Positions 1-6,730 of a stretch of DNA of 7,866 nucleotides are shown one piece after another; within the stretch, counting starts at the first letter, position 1; each line of letters starts with the position of its first letter. This DNA is from Bacteroidota bacterium (GTDB taxonomy: Bacteria; Bacteroidota; Bacteroidia; Chitinophagales; LD1): NCBI GenBank assembly GCA_018267435.1, contig JAFDYM010000257.1:1-7866 (forward strand). Reading direction: 5' to 3'. Under the pieces are notes generated by a model, which saw only the letters and a list, made by a program, of their open reading frames with translations, ran no database searches and was not told the origin of the DNA. Made by a program: the position numbers and the translations under genes.

Positions 1-126
1 AGCCTGATGTTCAGCCGTGTGTTTAACGACCACAACTACCTGCGCAATACCACCAAAAGGATATTGAACAGGCTGGAAACCGCACCTGTTAAAACCAATG
101 CCAAAGAGGCCAGTATTAACAATTAA
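1..126 (+). CDS. 3' end of an unidentified gene (C-terminal 41 residues)
   Basis: Frame 1 is open from the window edge to a TAA at 124-126 and encodes 41 residues beginning SLMFSRVFNDHNYLRNTTKR. The piece is basic and probably helical (TTKRILNRLE) and ends in a polar, low-complexity tail (ETAPVKTNAKEASINN), as the unstructured end of a larger protein would. Codon choice resembles the genes downstream. I do not recognise the family and no catalytic motif is visible, so no function is assigned. It could be the last gene of a preceding operon. No T-rich terminator hairpin directly follows its stop. Confidence 0.6.
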   Translation, partial: SLMFSRVFNDHNYLRNTTKRILNRLETAPVKTNAKEASINN

Positions 127-141
127 TTATTTTACCGAACG

Positions 142-172
142 TTTGGTCAATAAAAAGGAAGTTATAAATTCG
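142..172 (+). promoter_or_regulatory. Candidate Bacteroidota-type promoter
   Basis: TTTG at 142-145 is followed after 19 bases by TAAATTCG at 165-172. The known Bacteroides housekeeping promoter consensus is TTTG near -33 and TAnnTTTG near -7. The second box matches at every fixed position except one (C for T). Transcription would begin around 178-182, about 110 bases before the small gene at 292, and the mRNA would carry the hairpin at 189-207 near its 5' end. This rests on motif matching only; such short motifs also occur by chance. Confidence 0.35.
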
Positions 173-186
173 TAAACCGCATTCAG

Positions 187-218
187 TCCCCTCTCTTTGG
201 GAGAGGGCTAGGGTGAGG
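187..218. repeat. Short palindromic intergenic repeat (CCCTCTC/GAGAGGG)
   Basis: CCCTCTC at 189-195 pairs perfectly with GAGAGGG at 201-207 around a five-base loop (TTTGG). It is followed by CTAGGGTGAGG at 208-218. This resembles a short intergenic palindrome that I recall being scattered through many bacterial genomes, including Bacteroidota; that recollection was not checked here. There is no T-run after the stem on either strand, so it is not a standard intrinsic terminator. If the candidate promoter just upstream is real, the hairpin lies in the 5' untranslated region. Confidence 0.5.
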
Positions 219-291
219 AAAAAACAAACCGACCGTACTGGACACACGGCGGCAAAACATAAAGCAAACGTAAGTACTACACCGACATAGT

Positions 292-612
292 ATGAAAACG
301 AAATACTTCATAATGATAGCCGCAGCTATGCTGCTTACCTTGGCAAGCCTTGCCACACAGGCGCAGGATGTGTATGAGTATGCTGTTATGTCGGCGCACC
401 CTACCCTTAAACTGATGATTTCTTACACTAATGGTGTATTCGAGGAGTTACCTTTTGATTATGACAATCCGAAAGCAAGTTTAGAATCTGATCAAACAGT
501 AGTTTCAGAGCGTATCGCCGATATGTCAAAACAAGGATGGGAAATAGTTTCCTTTACGAAACCCGATGGAGAGTTCTTGTGGAGATACTTACTAAAACGT
601 AAAGTGAAATAA
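292..612 (+). CDS. Small exported protein of unknown function (DUF4177-like pattern)
   Basis: The 106-residue protein has a clear Sec signal peptide: basic start MKTK, hydrophobic core about residues 5-20, and a likely signal peptidase I cut after Ala24 (TQA|QD). The mature product is about 82 residues and probably periplasmic. It has no lipobox Cys and no later membrane segment. The mature part starts with YEY (28-30) and ends with GWEIVS (82-87) and YLLKRK (99-104). This spacing of an opening strand, 'GWE-h-V' and a closing 'LKR' strand resembles small DUF4177-type proteins, but that is only a pattern impression. The ATG at 292 is chosen because the signal peptide starts there. The gene lies 53 bases before the fadN-type gene with no terminator between, so co-transcription is possible. 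Function is unknown. Confidence 0.75.
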   Translation: MKTKYFIMIAAAMLLTLASLATQAQDVYEYAVMSAHPTLKLMISYTNGVFEELPFDYDNPKASLESDQTVVSERIADMSKQGWEIVSFTKPDGEFLWRYLLKRKVK

Positions 613-665
613 CCAATCTCAATACTAACATCTAAAATCTCATTAATAAATAATCAAAATAAAAA

Positions 666-3101
666 ATGGAAGCAGCTACAGAAAAGAAAGCGGTAAACGT
701 TACCCCTGCTAAGGCACGCAAAATAAAAACAGTTGCGGTACTAGGTGCGGGCGTAATGGGCAGCCGTATTGCCATGCACTATGCCAACATAGGCTTGAAG
801 GTATTTTTGCTTGATATTGTTACACCCGGCCTAAGCGAAGCAGATGCTGCAAAGCCTGCCCTGCGCAACAAAAAAGTAAACGACGAGTTGGCTTTTGCAC
901 TTAAAAGCAACCCATCGCCGATATACAACAAGGAGTTTGTAAGCCGTATAACTACAGGTAACCTTGAAGATAACCTAAGCTGGATAAAGAACGCTGACTG
1001 GGTAATAGAGGTAGTAGTAGAGCGCCTAGATATAAAGCAACAGTTGTTCGAGAAAGTAGAGAAGTTCCGCAAGCCAGGCACTTTGATTACCTCTAACACA
1101 TCGGGTATTCCTATCCACCTAATGGCCGAAGGCCGTAGCGACGATTTCCGCGCACACTTCTGCGGTACGCACTTCTTCAACCCTCCGCGCTACTTGCGCT
1201 TGTTGGAGATTATCCCTACCCAGGAAACACACAAAGAAGTTACCGACTTCTTAATGCACTACGGCGACCTGTTCCTAGGTAAGCAGACTGTATTGTGTAA
1301 AGATACACCAGCGTTTATAGCTAACCGCGTGGGCGTGTTCAGCATAGCAGCAGTTATAAAGCTGATGCAAGAAATGGACTTGACTATTGACGAGGTAGAT
1401 GCTATAACAGGCACCTTGATAGGCAAGCCTAAGTCTGCCACCTTCCGTACTACCGATGTGGTGGGTCTTGACACCATGATTAAGGTAATGAAAGGTGCTT
1501 ATGACAACCTACCTAACGATGAGTACCGCGATGTACTACAAGTACCGGCATGGATAGAAACCATGAACCAGAACAAGTGGTGGGGCGATAAAAGCGGCCA
1601 AGGTTTCTTTAAAAAGACCAAAGATGCGAATGGTAAAAAATCGTTCGAAACTTTGGACTGGAAGACATTGGAATACAAGCCAAGCAGCAAAACAAAATCT
1701 GCCACTATTGAAGTAGGCAAAAACATAGAAGACCTTAAAAAGCGCCTTGCTGCCCTTAGCAAGCAAACCGATAAGCACGGTGAATTTCTGCGCAAATTAA
1801 CGTCTTACGTTTCTTCATACGTAAGCAACCGTATCCCTGAAATTTCTGATGAACTTTACCGTATCGACGACGCTATGCGCGCAGGTTTCGGTTGGGAAAT
1901 CGGTCCTTTCGAGCAGTGGGACGCGATAGGTGTAGAAGCAACCACAGCTAAGATGAAAGAGGCTGGCTTTAAAGTAGCACCTTGGGTAGATGAAATGCTT
2001 GCAGGTGGTTTCAAAACTTTCTACAAAGTAGAGAACGGTGTACAGAAGTACTACGATGTACCAAGCAAAGGCTACAAGGCAATACCTGGCCGCGAAGCAT
2101 TCATAATACTAGATAACTACAAAGAGCAGAAGCCGGTATGGAAGAACGCACTTTGCCGTGTAGATGACATTGGCGATGGCGTATTGAACGTATCATGGGC
2201 TACTAAAATGAACTCTATCGGTGGCGAAGTAATAGAAGCCATCAACAAGGGTATAGATATAGCCGAGCAACAAGGCTGGAACGGTGTGGTACTAGGCCAC
2301 GACCATCCTAACTTTAGCGCAGGTGCTAACCTAGCTATGATATTCATGTTCGCACTGGAACAAGAATACGATGAGTTGGATTTCGCAATCCGTGCATTCC
2401 AAAATGCTACTATGCGTTGCCGTTACTCATCTATACCAGTAGTAGCTGCGCCACACGGCCTTACCCTAGGTGGTGGTTGCGAGTTTACTATGCACAGCGA
2501 TAGCGCAATCGTATCTGCTGAAACTTACATCGGTCTAGTAGAAGTTGGCGTGGGTTTGATACCTGGCGGTGGCGGTACTAAAGAAATGGCCCTACGCGCT
2601 AGCGATGCTTACTACAATGGCGACCCTATGATACCACAACTAGCTGAGAAGTTTACTGCGATAGCTACTGCTAAAGTAGCAACAAGCGGCTACGAAGGTT
2701 TCGGTGTAGGTGTATTGGATAAGAAAAAGGACTTGATAGTAGTAAACCAACAACGCCAGCTAGCAGATGCTAAGCGCCGTGTATTGGAACTACACGCTGA
2801 AGGCTATTCTCAAAAGCCACAGCGCGATGATATAACTGTACTTGGCCGTAGCGGCTTGGCTGCGCTATATGCAGGTGCTGCAGCGTTTAAAGTAGGTGCA
2901 TACGCAAGCGAGCACGACTTTAAAATAGCGCAGAAAATAGCTTATGTACTTTGCGGTGGCGACTTAACAAGCGAAACCAAAGTAACCGAGCAATATCTGT
3001 TAGACCTTGAGCGCGAAGCATTCCTATCACTTACTGGTGAGAAGAAAACGCTAGAGAGGATACAGAGCATATTGACAACTGGTAAACCGCTAAGGAACTA
3101 A
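666..3101 (+). CDS. fadN: 3-hydroxyacyl-CoA dehydrogenase / enoyl-CoA hydratase, FadN type
   Basis: This 811-residue bifunctional enzyme hydrates trans-2-enoyl-CoA and then oxidises L-3-hydroxyacyl-CoA with NAD+ in beta-oxidation. The dehydrogenase half comes first, as in B. subtilis FadN (about 790 residues) and the reverse of E. coli FadB. Residues 21-50 form the Rossmann start (GAGVMG at 27-32; Asp50 ends the second strand, suiting NAD+). NTSG at 144-147, catalytic His169 in THFFNPP, Glu181 and Asn220 follow. A second 3HCDH helical repeat is near 380-425 (GFGWEIGPFEQWD). The hydratase half spans about 495-700, with oxyanion-hole segments SAGAN (551-555) and LGGGCE (601-606), and catalytic acids Glu606 and Glu626, 20 residues apart as in crotonases. 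All checked active-site residues are intact. The start at 666 follows an A-rich leader with no Shine-Dalgarno sequence. A terminator-like hairpin follows the stop. Symbol by homology and gene order. Confidence 0.95.
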   Translation: MEAATEKKAVNVTPAKARKIKTVAVLGAGVMGSRIAMHYANIGLKVFLLDIVTPGLSEADAAKPALRNKKVNDELAFALKSNPSPIYNKEFVSRITTGNLEDNLSWIKNADWVIEVVVERLDIKQQLFEKVEKFRKPGTLITSNTSGIPIHLMAEGRSDDFRAHFCGTHFFNPPRYLRLLEIIPTQETHKEVTDFLMHYGDLFLGKQTVLCKDTPAFIANRVGVFSIAAVIKLMQEMDLTIDEVDAITGTLIGKPKSATFRTTDVVGLDTMIKVMKGAYDNLPNDEYRDVLQVPAWIETMNQNKWWGDKSGQGFFKKTKDANGKKSFETLDWKTLEYKPSSKTKSATIEVGKNIEDLKKRLAALSKQTDKHGEFLRKLTSYVSSYVSNRIPEISDELYRIDDAMRAGFGWEIGPFEQWDAIGVEATTAKMKEAGFKVAPWVDEMLAGGFKTFYKVENGVQKYYDVPSKGYKAIPGREAFIILDNYKEQKPVWKNALCRVDDIGDGVLNVSWATKMNSIGGEVIEAINKGIDIAEQQGWNGVVLGHDHPNFSAGANLAMIFMFALEQEYDELDFAIRAFQNATMRCRYSSIPVVAAPHGLTLGGGCEFTMHSDSAIVSAETYIGLVEVGVGLIPGGGGTKEMALRASDAYYNGDPMIPQLAEKFTAIATAKVATSGYEGFGVGVLDKKKDLIVVNQQRQLADAKRRVLELHAEGYSQKPQRDDITVLGRSGLAALYAGAAAFKVGAYASEHDFKIAQKIAYVLCGGDLTSETKVTEQYLLDLEREAFLSLTGEKKTLERIQSILTTGKPLRN

Positions 3102-3105
3102 GAAA

Positions 3106-3155
3106 CGATATTCGATAATTCGATGTGCGATATTCGAGAGAGCAGCGCACATCGA
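3106..3155. repeat. Left repeat cluster beside the four-helix-bundle gene
   Basis: The 10-mer CGATATTCGA occurs at 3106-3115 and again at 3128-3137. Overlapping this is TCGATGTGCGA at 3120-3130, whose inverted copy CGCACATCGA lies at 3146-3155 and forms the hairpin stem. A near-inverted version, TCGCATATCGA, lies at 3593-3603 on the other side of the gene at 3192-3563. The units are degenerate. Their presence on both flanks is seen directly; a role as insertion boundaries is inference. Confidence 0.5.
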
Positions 3156-3161
3156 GTTTTT
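3117..3161 (+). terminator. Terminator-like hairpin after fadN
   Basis: CGATGTGCG at 3121-3129 pairs with CGCACATCG at 3146-3154, and the stem extends outward by T3120-A3155, a T-G wobble and two A-T pairs. A run of five T follows at 3157-3161. The loop is long (16 bases), so the structure is weaker than a textbook terminator. It lies 16 bases past the fadN stop codon. It could end or attenuate transcription before the remaining beta-oxidation genes. Because it is also built from the repeat units of this spacer, it may be a by-product of those repeats. Confidence 0.5.
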
Positions 3162-3191
3162 CACCCTTAATAAATAGCAAAACGAAAAACA

Positions 3192-3563
3192 ATGAAAGCA
3201 AGACATAATCTTAGAAAATTGAAAGTATGGAACGATGCAGTTGACCTAGCGGTTGATATATATCGTGCTACCGAGAATTTTCCGAGAGAAGAAAAGTTTG
3301 GTCTTGTATCTCAAATGAACCGTAGCGCAGTTTCTATACCTTCTAACATAGCTGAAGGTGCAGGAAGGAATACAGCGGGCGAGTTTATTCAGTTTTTAGG
3401 TATAGCTAATGGTTCGGGCAATGAGTTGTTTACACAACTAGTTATTTCAAACCGTTTGAATTTTATTAATGATGAAACGATGGAAGTTTTAGAAGATAAA
3501 ATCGACAAAGTACAACGCAGTATGTACAACATCGGAAAAACAATAGAAACACAAAAGAAATAA
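3192..3563 (+). CDS. Four-helix-bundle protein (23S rRNA intervening-sequence family)
   Basis: The 123-residue protein matches the small four-helix-bundle family first found encoded in intervening sequences of 23S rRNA genes (23S_rRNA_IVP, also called S23). Visible hallmarks, in order, are LKVWNDAVDLAVDIY (10-24), FPREEKFGL (30-38), SQMNRSAVSIPSNIAEGAGR (40-59), EFIQFLGIANGSGNEL (64-79) and a last charged helix about 94-118. It is full length for the family. Its biochemical role is not established; members are common as stand-alone genes in Bacteroidota. No rRNA sequence surrounds it here. Instead it sits between fadN and fadA, with related short repeats on both flanks and a hairpin upstream. 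The ATG at 3192 has an A-rich leader (AAAACGAAAAACA) and the family motif begins soon after it. A functional tie to fatty-acid oxidation is not suggested; insertion as a passenger is more likely. Confidence 0.93.
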   Translation: MKARHNLRKLKVWNDAVDLAVDIYRATENFPREEKFGLVSQMNRSAVSIPSNIAEGAGRNTAGEFIQFLGIANGSGNELFTQLVISNRLNFINDETMEVLEDKIDKVQRSMYNIGKTIETQKK

Positions 3564-3585
3564 TTATAAAACCTGACGGTCTGTA

Positions 3586-3619
3586 TCGCACCTCGCATAT
3601 CGAAACCGTCGCAAATCGT
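3586..3619. repeat. Right repeat cluster between the four-helix-bundle gene and fadA
   Basis: Three related 11-base units overlap or follow each other: TCGCACCTCGC (3586-3596), TCGCATATCGA (3593-3603) and TCGCAAATCGT (3609-3619). The middle one is complementary at 10 of 11 positions to TCGATGTGCGA at 3120-3130 on the left flank. A 6-bp inverted repeat, GACGGT (3575-3580) and ACCGTC (3605-3610), brackets part of the cluster but has a 24-base loop and no T-run. The cluster ends only seven bases before the fadA start. Confidence 0.4.
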
Positions 3620-3625
3620 TTTACA

Positions 3626-4804
3626 ATGGCATATCAAGAAGCATATATCATCGCAGGTTCAAGAACCGCGATAGGCAAGGCAAAAAAAGGCGGTTTCCGC
3701 TTTACTACGCCTGTTGACTTAGCGTACTACGCTATTACAGATTTGTTGAAGAAAGTTCCAAACCTCGACCCTAAGTTGGTAGATGACCTAATAGTAGGTA
3801 ATGCCGTACCTGAGGCTGAGCAAGGCTTGCAAATGGCCCGTTGGGTAGCAGTGCGCTCGCTGCCTATAGAGGTACCTGGCGTAAGCGTAAACCGCTACTG
3901 CGGTAGTGGTGTTGAAACCATAGCTATGGCTACAGCTAAAATACGTTCGGGTATGGCTGATGTAGTAATAGCAGGTGGCACTGAAAGCATGAGCTTGGTA
4001 CCAACCGTAGGTTACAAAACAGTACCTAACTACGAAGTGGCTAAAGACCACCCAGACTACTACATAGGCATGGGTTTAACTGCCGAGAACGTAGCTGCCA
4101 AGTATGGCATTAAGCGCGAAGACGCTGACTTGTTCTCGTACAACAGTCACCAAAAAGCAATGGCTGCACTAAGCGCAGGCAAGTTTCAAGAAGACATAGT
4201 ACCTGTAGAAGTAGAGGAAGTTTACTTTGAAGGTGGTAAGAAGAAGACACGCAAATTCACCGTATCGCAAGATGAAGGTCCACGTGCCGACACCAGCGTA
4301 GAAGGCTTGGCTAAATTGAAGCCGGTATTCAAAAACGGTGGCCAGGTAACTGCAGGTAACTCATCTCAAACCAGCGATGCGGCTGCATTCGTGTTGGTAG
4401 TAAGCGAGCGCTTTGTAAAAGAGCACAACCTACAACCTATAGCACGTTTGGTTAACTACGCATCGGTAGGTGTTGACCCAACTATCATGGGTATAGGCCC
4501 TGTTAATGCTATTCCAAAGGCGTTGAAACAAGCAGGTCTTACGTTGAACGACATCGACCTAATAGAGTTGAACGAAGCGTTTGCAGCGCAGGCATTGGCT
4601 GTAATACAAGAAGCTAAGTTGAACCCAGAAATAATCAACGTTAACGGTGGTGCAGTAGCATTGGGTCACCCACTGGGTGCATCGGGTACTTACTTGTTCC
4701 AAAAGCTTAACGGCGAACTTAAGCGCCAGAACAAACGTTATGGTATGGTATCGGCTTGCGTAGGCGGCGGACAAGGCGTTGCGGGAATTTTTGAGCGTCT
4801 GTAA
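3626..4804 (+). CDS. fadA: Acetyl-CoA C-acyltransferase (3-ketoacyl-CoA thiolase)
   Basis: This 392-residue thiolase has the usual family length. It cleaves 3-ketoacyl-CoA with CoA to give acetyl-CoA and an acyl-CoA two carbons shorter, the last step of each beta-oxidation turn. The nucleophile is Cys92 in VNRYCGSG (88-95). GGTES is at 117-121, NEAFA at 316-320, His348 lies in GGAVALGHPLGASG (341-354), and the second catalytic Cys378 lies in SACVGGGQG (376-384). The set is complete, so the enzyme should be active. The VNRYCGSG pocket and the neighbours favour a degradative FadA-type enzyme over a biosynthetic acetoacetyl-CoA thiolase, although sequence alone does not settle chain length. The start at 3626 gives the normal N-terminus (EAYIIAGSRTAIGK). 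Unlike its neighbours it lacks an A-rich leader. The next gene starts 35 bases after its stop, so the two are probably co-transcribed. Confidence 0.95.
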   Translation: MAYQEAYIIAGSRTAIGKAKKGGFRFTTPVDLAYYAITDLLKKVPNLDPKLVDDLIVGNAVPEAEQGLQMARWVAVRSLPIEVPGVSVNRYCGSGVETIAMATAKIRSGMADVVIAGGTESMSLVPTVGYKTVPNYEVAKDHPDYYIGMGLTAENVAAKYGIKREDADLFSYNSHQKAMAALSAGKFQEDIVPVEVEEVYFEGGKKKTRKFTVSQDEGPRADTSVEGLAKLKPVFKNGGQVTAGNSSQTSDAAAFVLVVSERFVKEHNLQPIARLVNYASVGVDPTIMGIGPVNAIPKALKQAGLTLNDIDLIELNEAFAAQALAVIQEAKLNPEIINVNGGAVALGHPLGASGTYLFQKLNGELKRQNKRYGMVSACVGGGQGVAGIFERL

Positions 4805-4839
4805 TCTTTCTTAATACTAAATACAAAAAATAAAAAGTC

Positions 4840-6633
4840 ATGTCAACGACAACTGAGAATAAGACTACATTGAAAGGCGGCGAGTTTTTAATTAAAGAAA
4901 CACCTGCCAATACAGTATTCATTAAAGATGAGATTAGCGAAGAGCAAAAGATGTTCTTGCAAACTGCTGGCGACTTTGTTGACCAGCGTGTAGGCCCGAA
5001 CGTGAAGGCTATCGATAAAGGTGCGCACGATATCACCCTTGGTCTATTGAAAGAATCGGCAGACCTTGGTTTGCTTGGTGCTGCAGTACCTGAGGAGTAC
5101 GGCGGTATGGGTACCGACCTTGCTACTGATACTGTTATCAACGAAGAGCTTGGCCGTGGCCACTCTTTCACTGCGGCTTTCGCAGCGCACACAGGTATCG
5201 GCACCTTGCCTATCCTTTACTTTGGTACCGAAGAGCAAAAGCAGAAGTACCTACCAGGTCTTTCTTCAAGCGAATTGAAGGCTGCTTACTGTTTGACCGA
5301 GCCAGGCAGCGGTAGCGATGCACTAGGTGCTAAAACTAAAGCGGTACTTAGCGAAGATGGCAAGTACTATGTATTGAACGGCCAAAAGATGTGGATCACC
5401 AACGGTGGTTTTGCAGATATCTTTACCGTGTTTGCTAAAATAGATGGCGAGAAGTTTACAGGCTTCATCGTTGATGCTAAGAGCGAAGGTATATCATTAG
5501 GCAGCGAAGAAGATAAGCTTGGCATCAAGGGTTCTTCTACCCGCCAGGTGTTCTTCAACAATGTAAAAGTGCCAGTAGAAAACGTATTGGGCGAAATAGG
5601 CAAAGGCCACAAAATCGCTTTCAACGTATTGAACATCGGCCGTTACAAACTAGGTGTATTGGCACTAGGTGGCAGCAAGGCTACTACTACTATTGCTACT
5701 AAATACGCTAACGAGCGTATCCAGTTCAATGTGCCTATTTCATCGTTCGGTGCCATCAAGCACAAGCTTGGTGAAATGACTATCAAAACTTATGTAGCTG
5801 AATCGGTAACATACCGTATTGCTGGTTTGATAGATGATAAAATAGCTGAATTGGTAGCTAAAGGTACCGATAGGGTTCAAGCTAAATTGATAGCTGCTGA
5901 AGAGTACTCAATCGAGTGCGCTTTGATCAAAGTATTCAACTCGGAAGTGTTGGATTACGTAGTTGATGAAGGCGTACAGGTATTCGGCGGTACAGGCTTT
6001 AGCGAGGAATATCCGGTAGCTCGCGCTTACAGGGATTCTCGTATCAACAGGATATTTGAAGGTACTAACGAAATTAACCGTTTGCTTGCAGTAGGCCAGT
6101 TGGTTAAGAAGGCTATGAAAGGTGAGATAGACCTATTTACACCTGCTATGGCAGTACAGAAAGAACTAATGAGCGTGCCTGATTTCGGTGCTGGGGAAGA
6201 TGGTTTCTTTGCTGCTGAAAAGAAGGCACTACAGAACGCTAAGAAGGCGATACTAATGACCGCCGGTGCAGCTGTACAGAAGTACATGCAGAACCTAGAG
6301 AAGGAGCAAGAAATAATCATGAACATATCTGATATGTTGATTGAGGTATATGCTGCTGAGTCGGTATTGCTACGCGTAGAGAAGCTAGTAGGTATAAAAG
6401 GCGAAGAGGCTGTTGCCCTTCAAATAGATATAGCTAGAACTTACCTAAGCGATGCATTGGAGCGTATCAACCTATCGGGCAAGCACGCTATTACAGCGTT
6501 CAACGATGGCGATATGCTACGCATTATGCTTATGGGCTTGAAGCGCTTTACCAAGTACGAGCCAATCAACACTATTGCAGCGCGCCGCCGCGTAGCCGAT
6601 AAGGTGATTGAAGAAAACCAATATGCATTCTAA
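4840..6633 (+). CDS. fadE: Acyl-CoA dehydrogenase, long FadE type
   Basis: This 597-residue flavoenzyme should perform the first beta-oxidation step, oxidising acyl-CoA to trans-2-enoyl-CoA with FAD and passing electrons to electron-transfer flavoprotein. The N-terminal helical domain is about 32-145. The flavin and substrate loop YCLTEPGSGSDA is at 150-161 and WITNGG at 185-190. The C-terminal catalytic domain contains GRYKLG (267-272) and the FAD-binding QVFGGTGF (380-387). The catalytic base is Glu407 in IFEGTNE (405-411), aligned with Glu376 of medium-chain acyl-CoA dehydrogenase. About 170 further residues follow the standard 380-400-residue fold, as in B. subtilis FadE and the very-long-chain dehydrogenases, so a medium- or long-chain substrate is likely but inferred. 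An A-rich leader (ACAAAAAATAAAAAGTC) precedes the ATG. A strong terminator follows the stop. A close paralog starts 97 bases downstream. Confidence 0.94.
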   Translation: MSTTTENKTTLKGGEFLIKETPANTVFIKDEISEEQKMFLQTAGDFVDQRVGPNVKAIDKGAHDITLGLLKESADLGLLGAAVPEEYGGMGTDLATDTVINEELGRGHSFTAAFAAHTGIGTLPILYFGTEEQKQKYLPGLSSSELKAAYCLTEPGSGSDALGAKTKAVLSEDGKYYVLNGQKMWITNGGFADIFTVFAKIDGEKFTGFIVDAKSEGISLGSEEDKLGIKGSSTRQVFFNNVKVPVENVLGEIGKGHKIAFNVLNIGRYKLGVLALGGSKATTTIATKYANERIQFNVPISSFGAIKHKLGEMTIKTYVAESVTYRIAGLIDDKIAELVAKGTDRVQAKLIAAEEYSIECALIKVFNSEVLDYVVDEGVQVFGGTGFSEEYPVARAYRDSRINRIFEGTNEINRLLAVGQLVKKAMKGEIDLFTPAMAVQKELMSVPDFGAGEDGFFAAEKKALQNAKKAILMTAGAAVQKYMQNLEKEQEIIMNISDMLIEVYAAESVLLRVEKLVGIKGEEAVALQIDIARTYLSDALERINLSGKHAITAFNDGDMLRIMLMGLKRFTKYEPINTIAARRRVADKVIEENQYAF

Positions 6634-6646
6634 ATAATCGAACGAT

Positions 6647-6676
6647 ATCCTCTCTGCTAAGGCGGAGAGGATTTTT
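6647..6676 (+). terminator. Intrinsic terminator after the first acyl-CoA dehydrogenase
   Basis: ATCCTCTC at 6647-6654 pairs perfectly with GAGAGGAT at 6665-6672. The stem continues inward with a T-G wobble and two G-C pairs to a four-base loop (TAAG, 6658-6661). A run of five T at 6672-6676 follows. It lies 13 bases past the stop codon at 6633 and has the form of a rho-independent terminator. It should end the fadA-fadE transcript, at least in part. The CCTCTC/GAGAGG core is shared with the palindrome at 189-207. Confidence 0.8.
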
Positions 6677-6730
6677 AGTTTTCAATCAAGAATAGAAACA
6701 ACAACAAACAATCAATTTCAATAACAAAAA

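Noticed and set aside
189..207. Palindrome as a terminator of the upstream partial gene
   Set aside because: The stem is good but no T-run follows on either strand.
779..1180. 133-codon open frame on the minus strand within fadN
   Set aside because: It is entirely opposite the conserved dehydrogenase domain and has no family resemblance.
3192..3563. Four-helix-bundle gene as a sign of a split 23S rRNA gene
   Set aside because: The flanks are protein-coding fadN and fadA; no rRNA sequence is present.
3575..3610. GACGGT/ACCGTC inverted repeat as a terminator of the four-helix-bundle gene
   Set aside because: It has only six pairs, a 24-base loop and no T-run; it is better treated as part of the repeat cluster.
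4719..5204. 161-codon open frame on the minus strand across the fadA-fadE junction
   Set aside because: It lies opposite two well-supported genes, shows no recognisable motif, and its product is a low-information translation of their reverse complement.
5066..5278. 70-codon + strand frame inside the first acyl-CoA dehydrogenase
   Set aside because: It is an out-of-frame reading of conserved coding sequence with no leader of its own.
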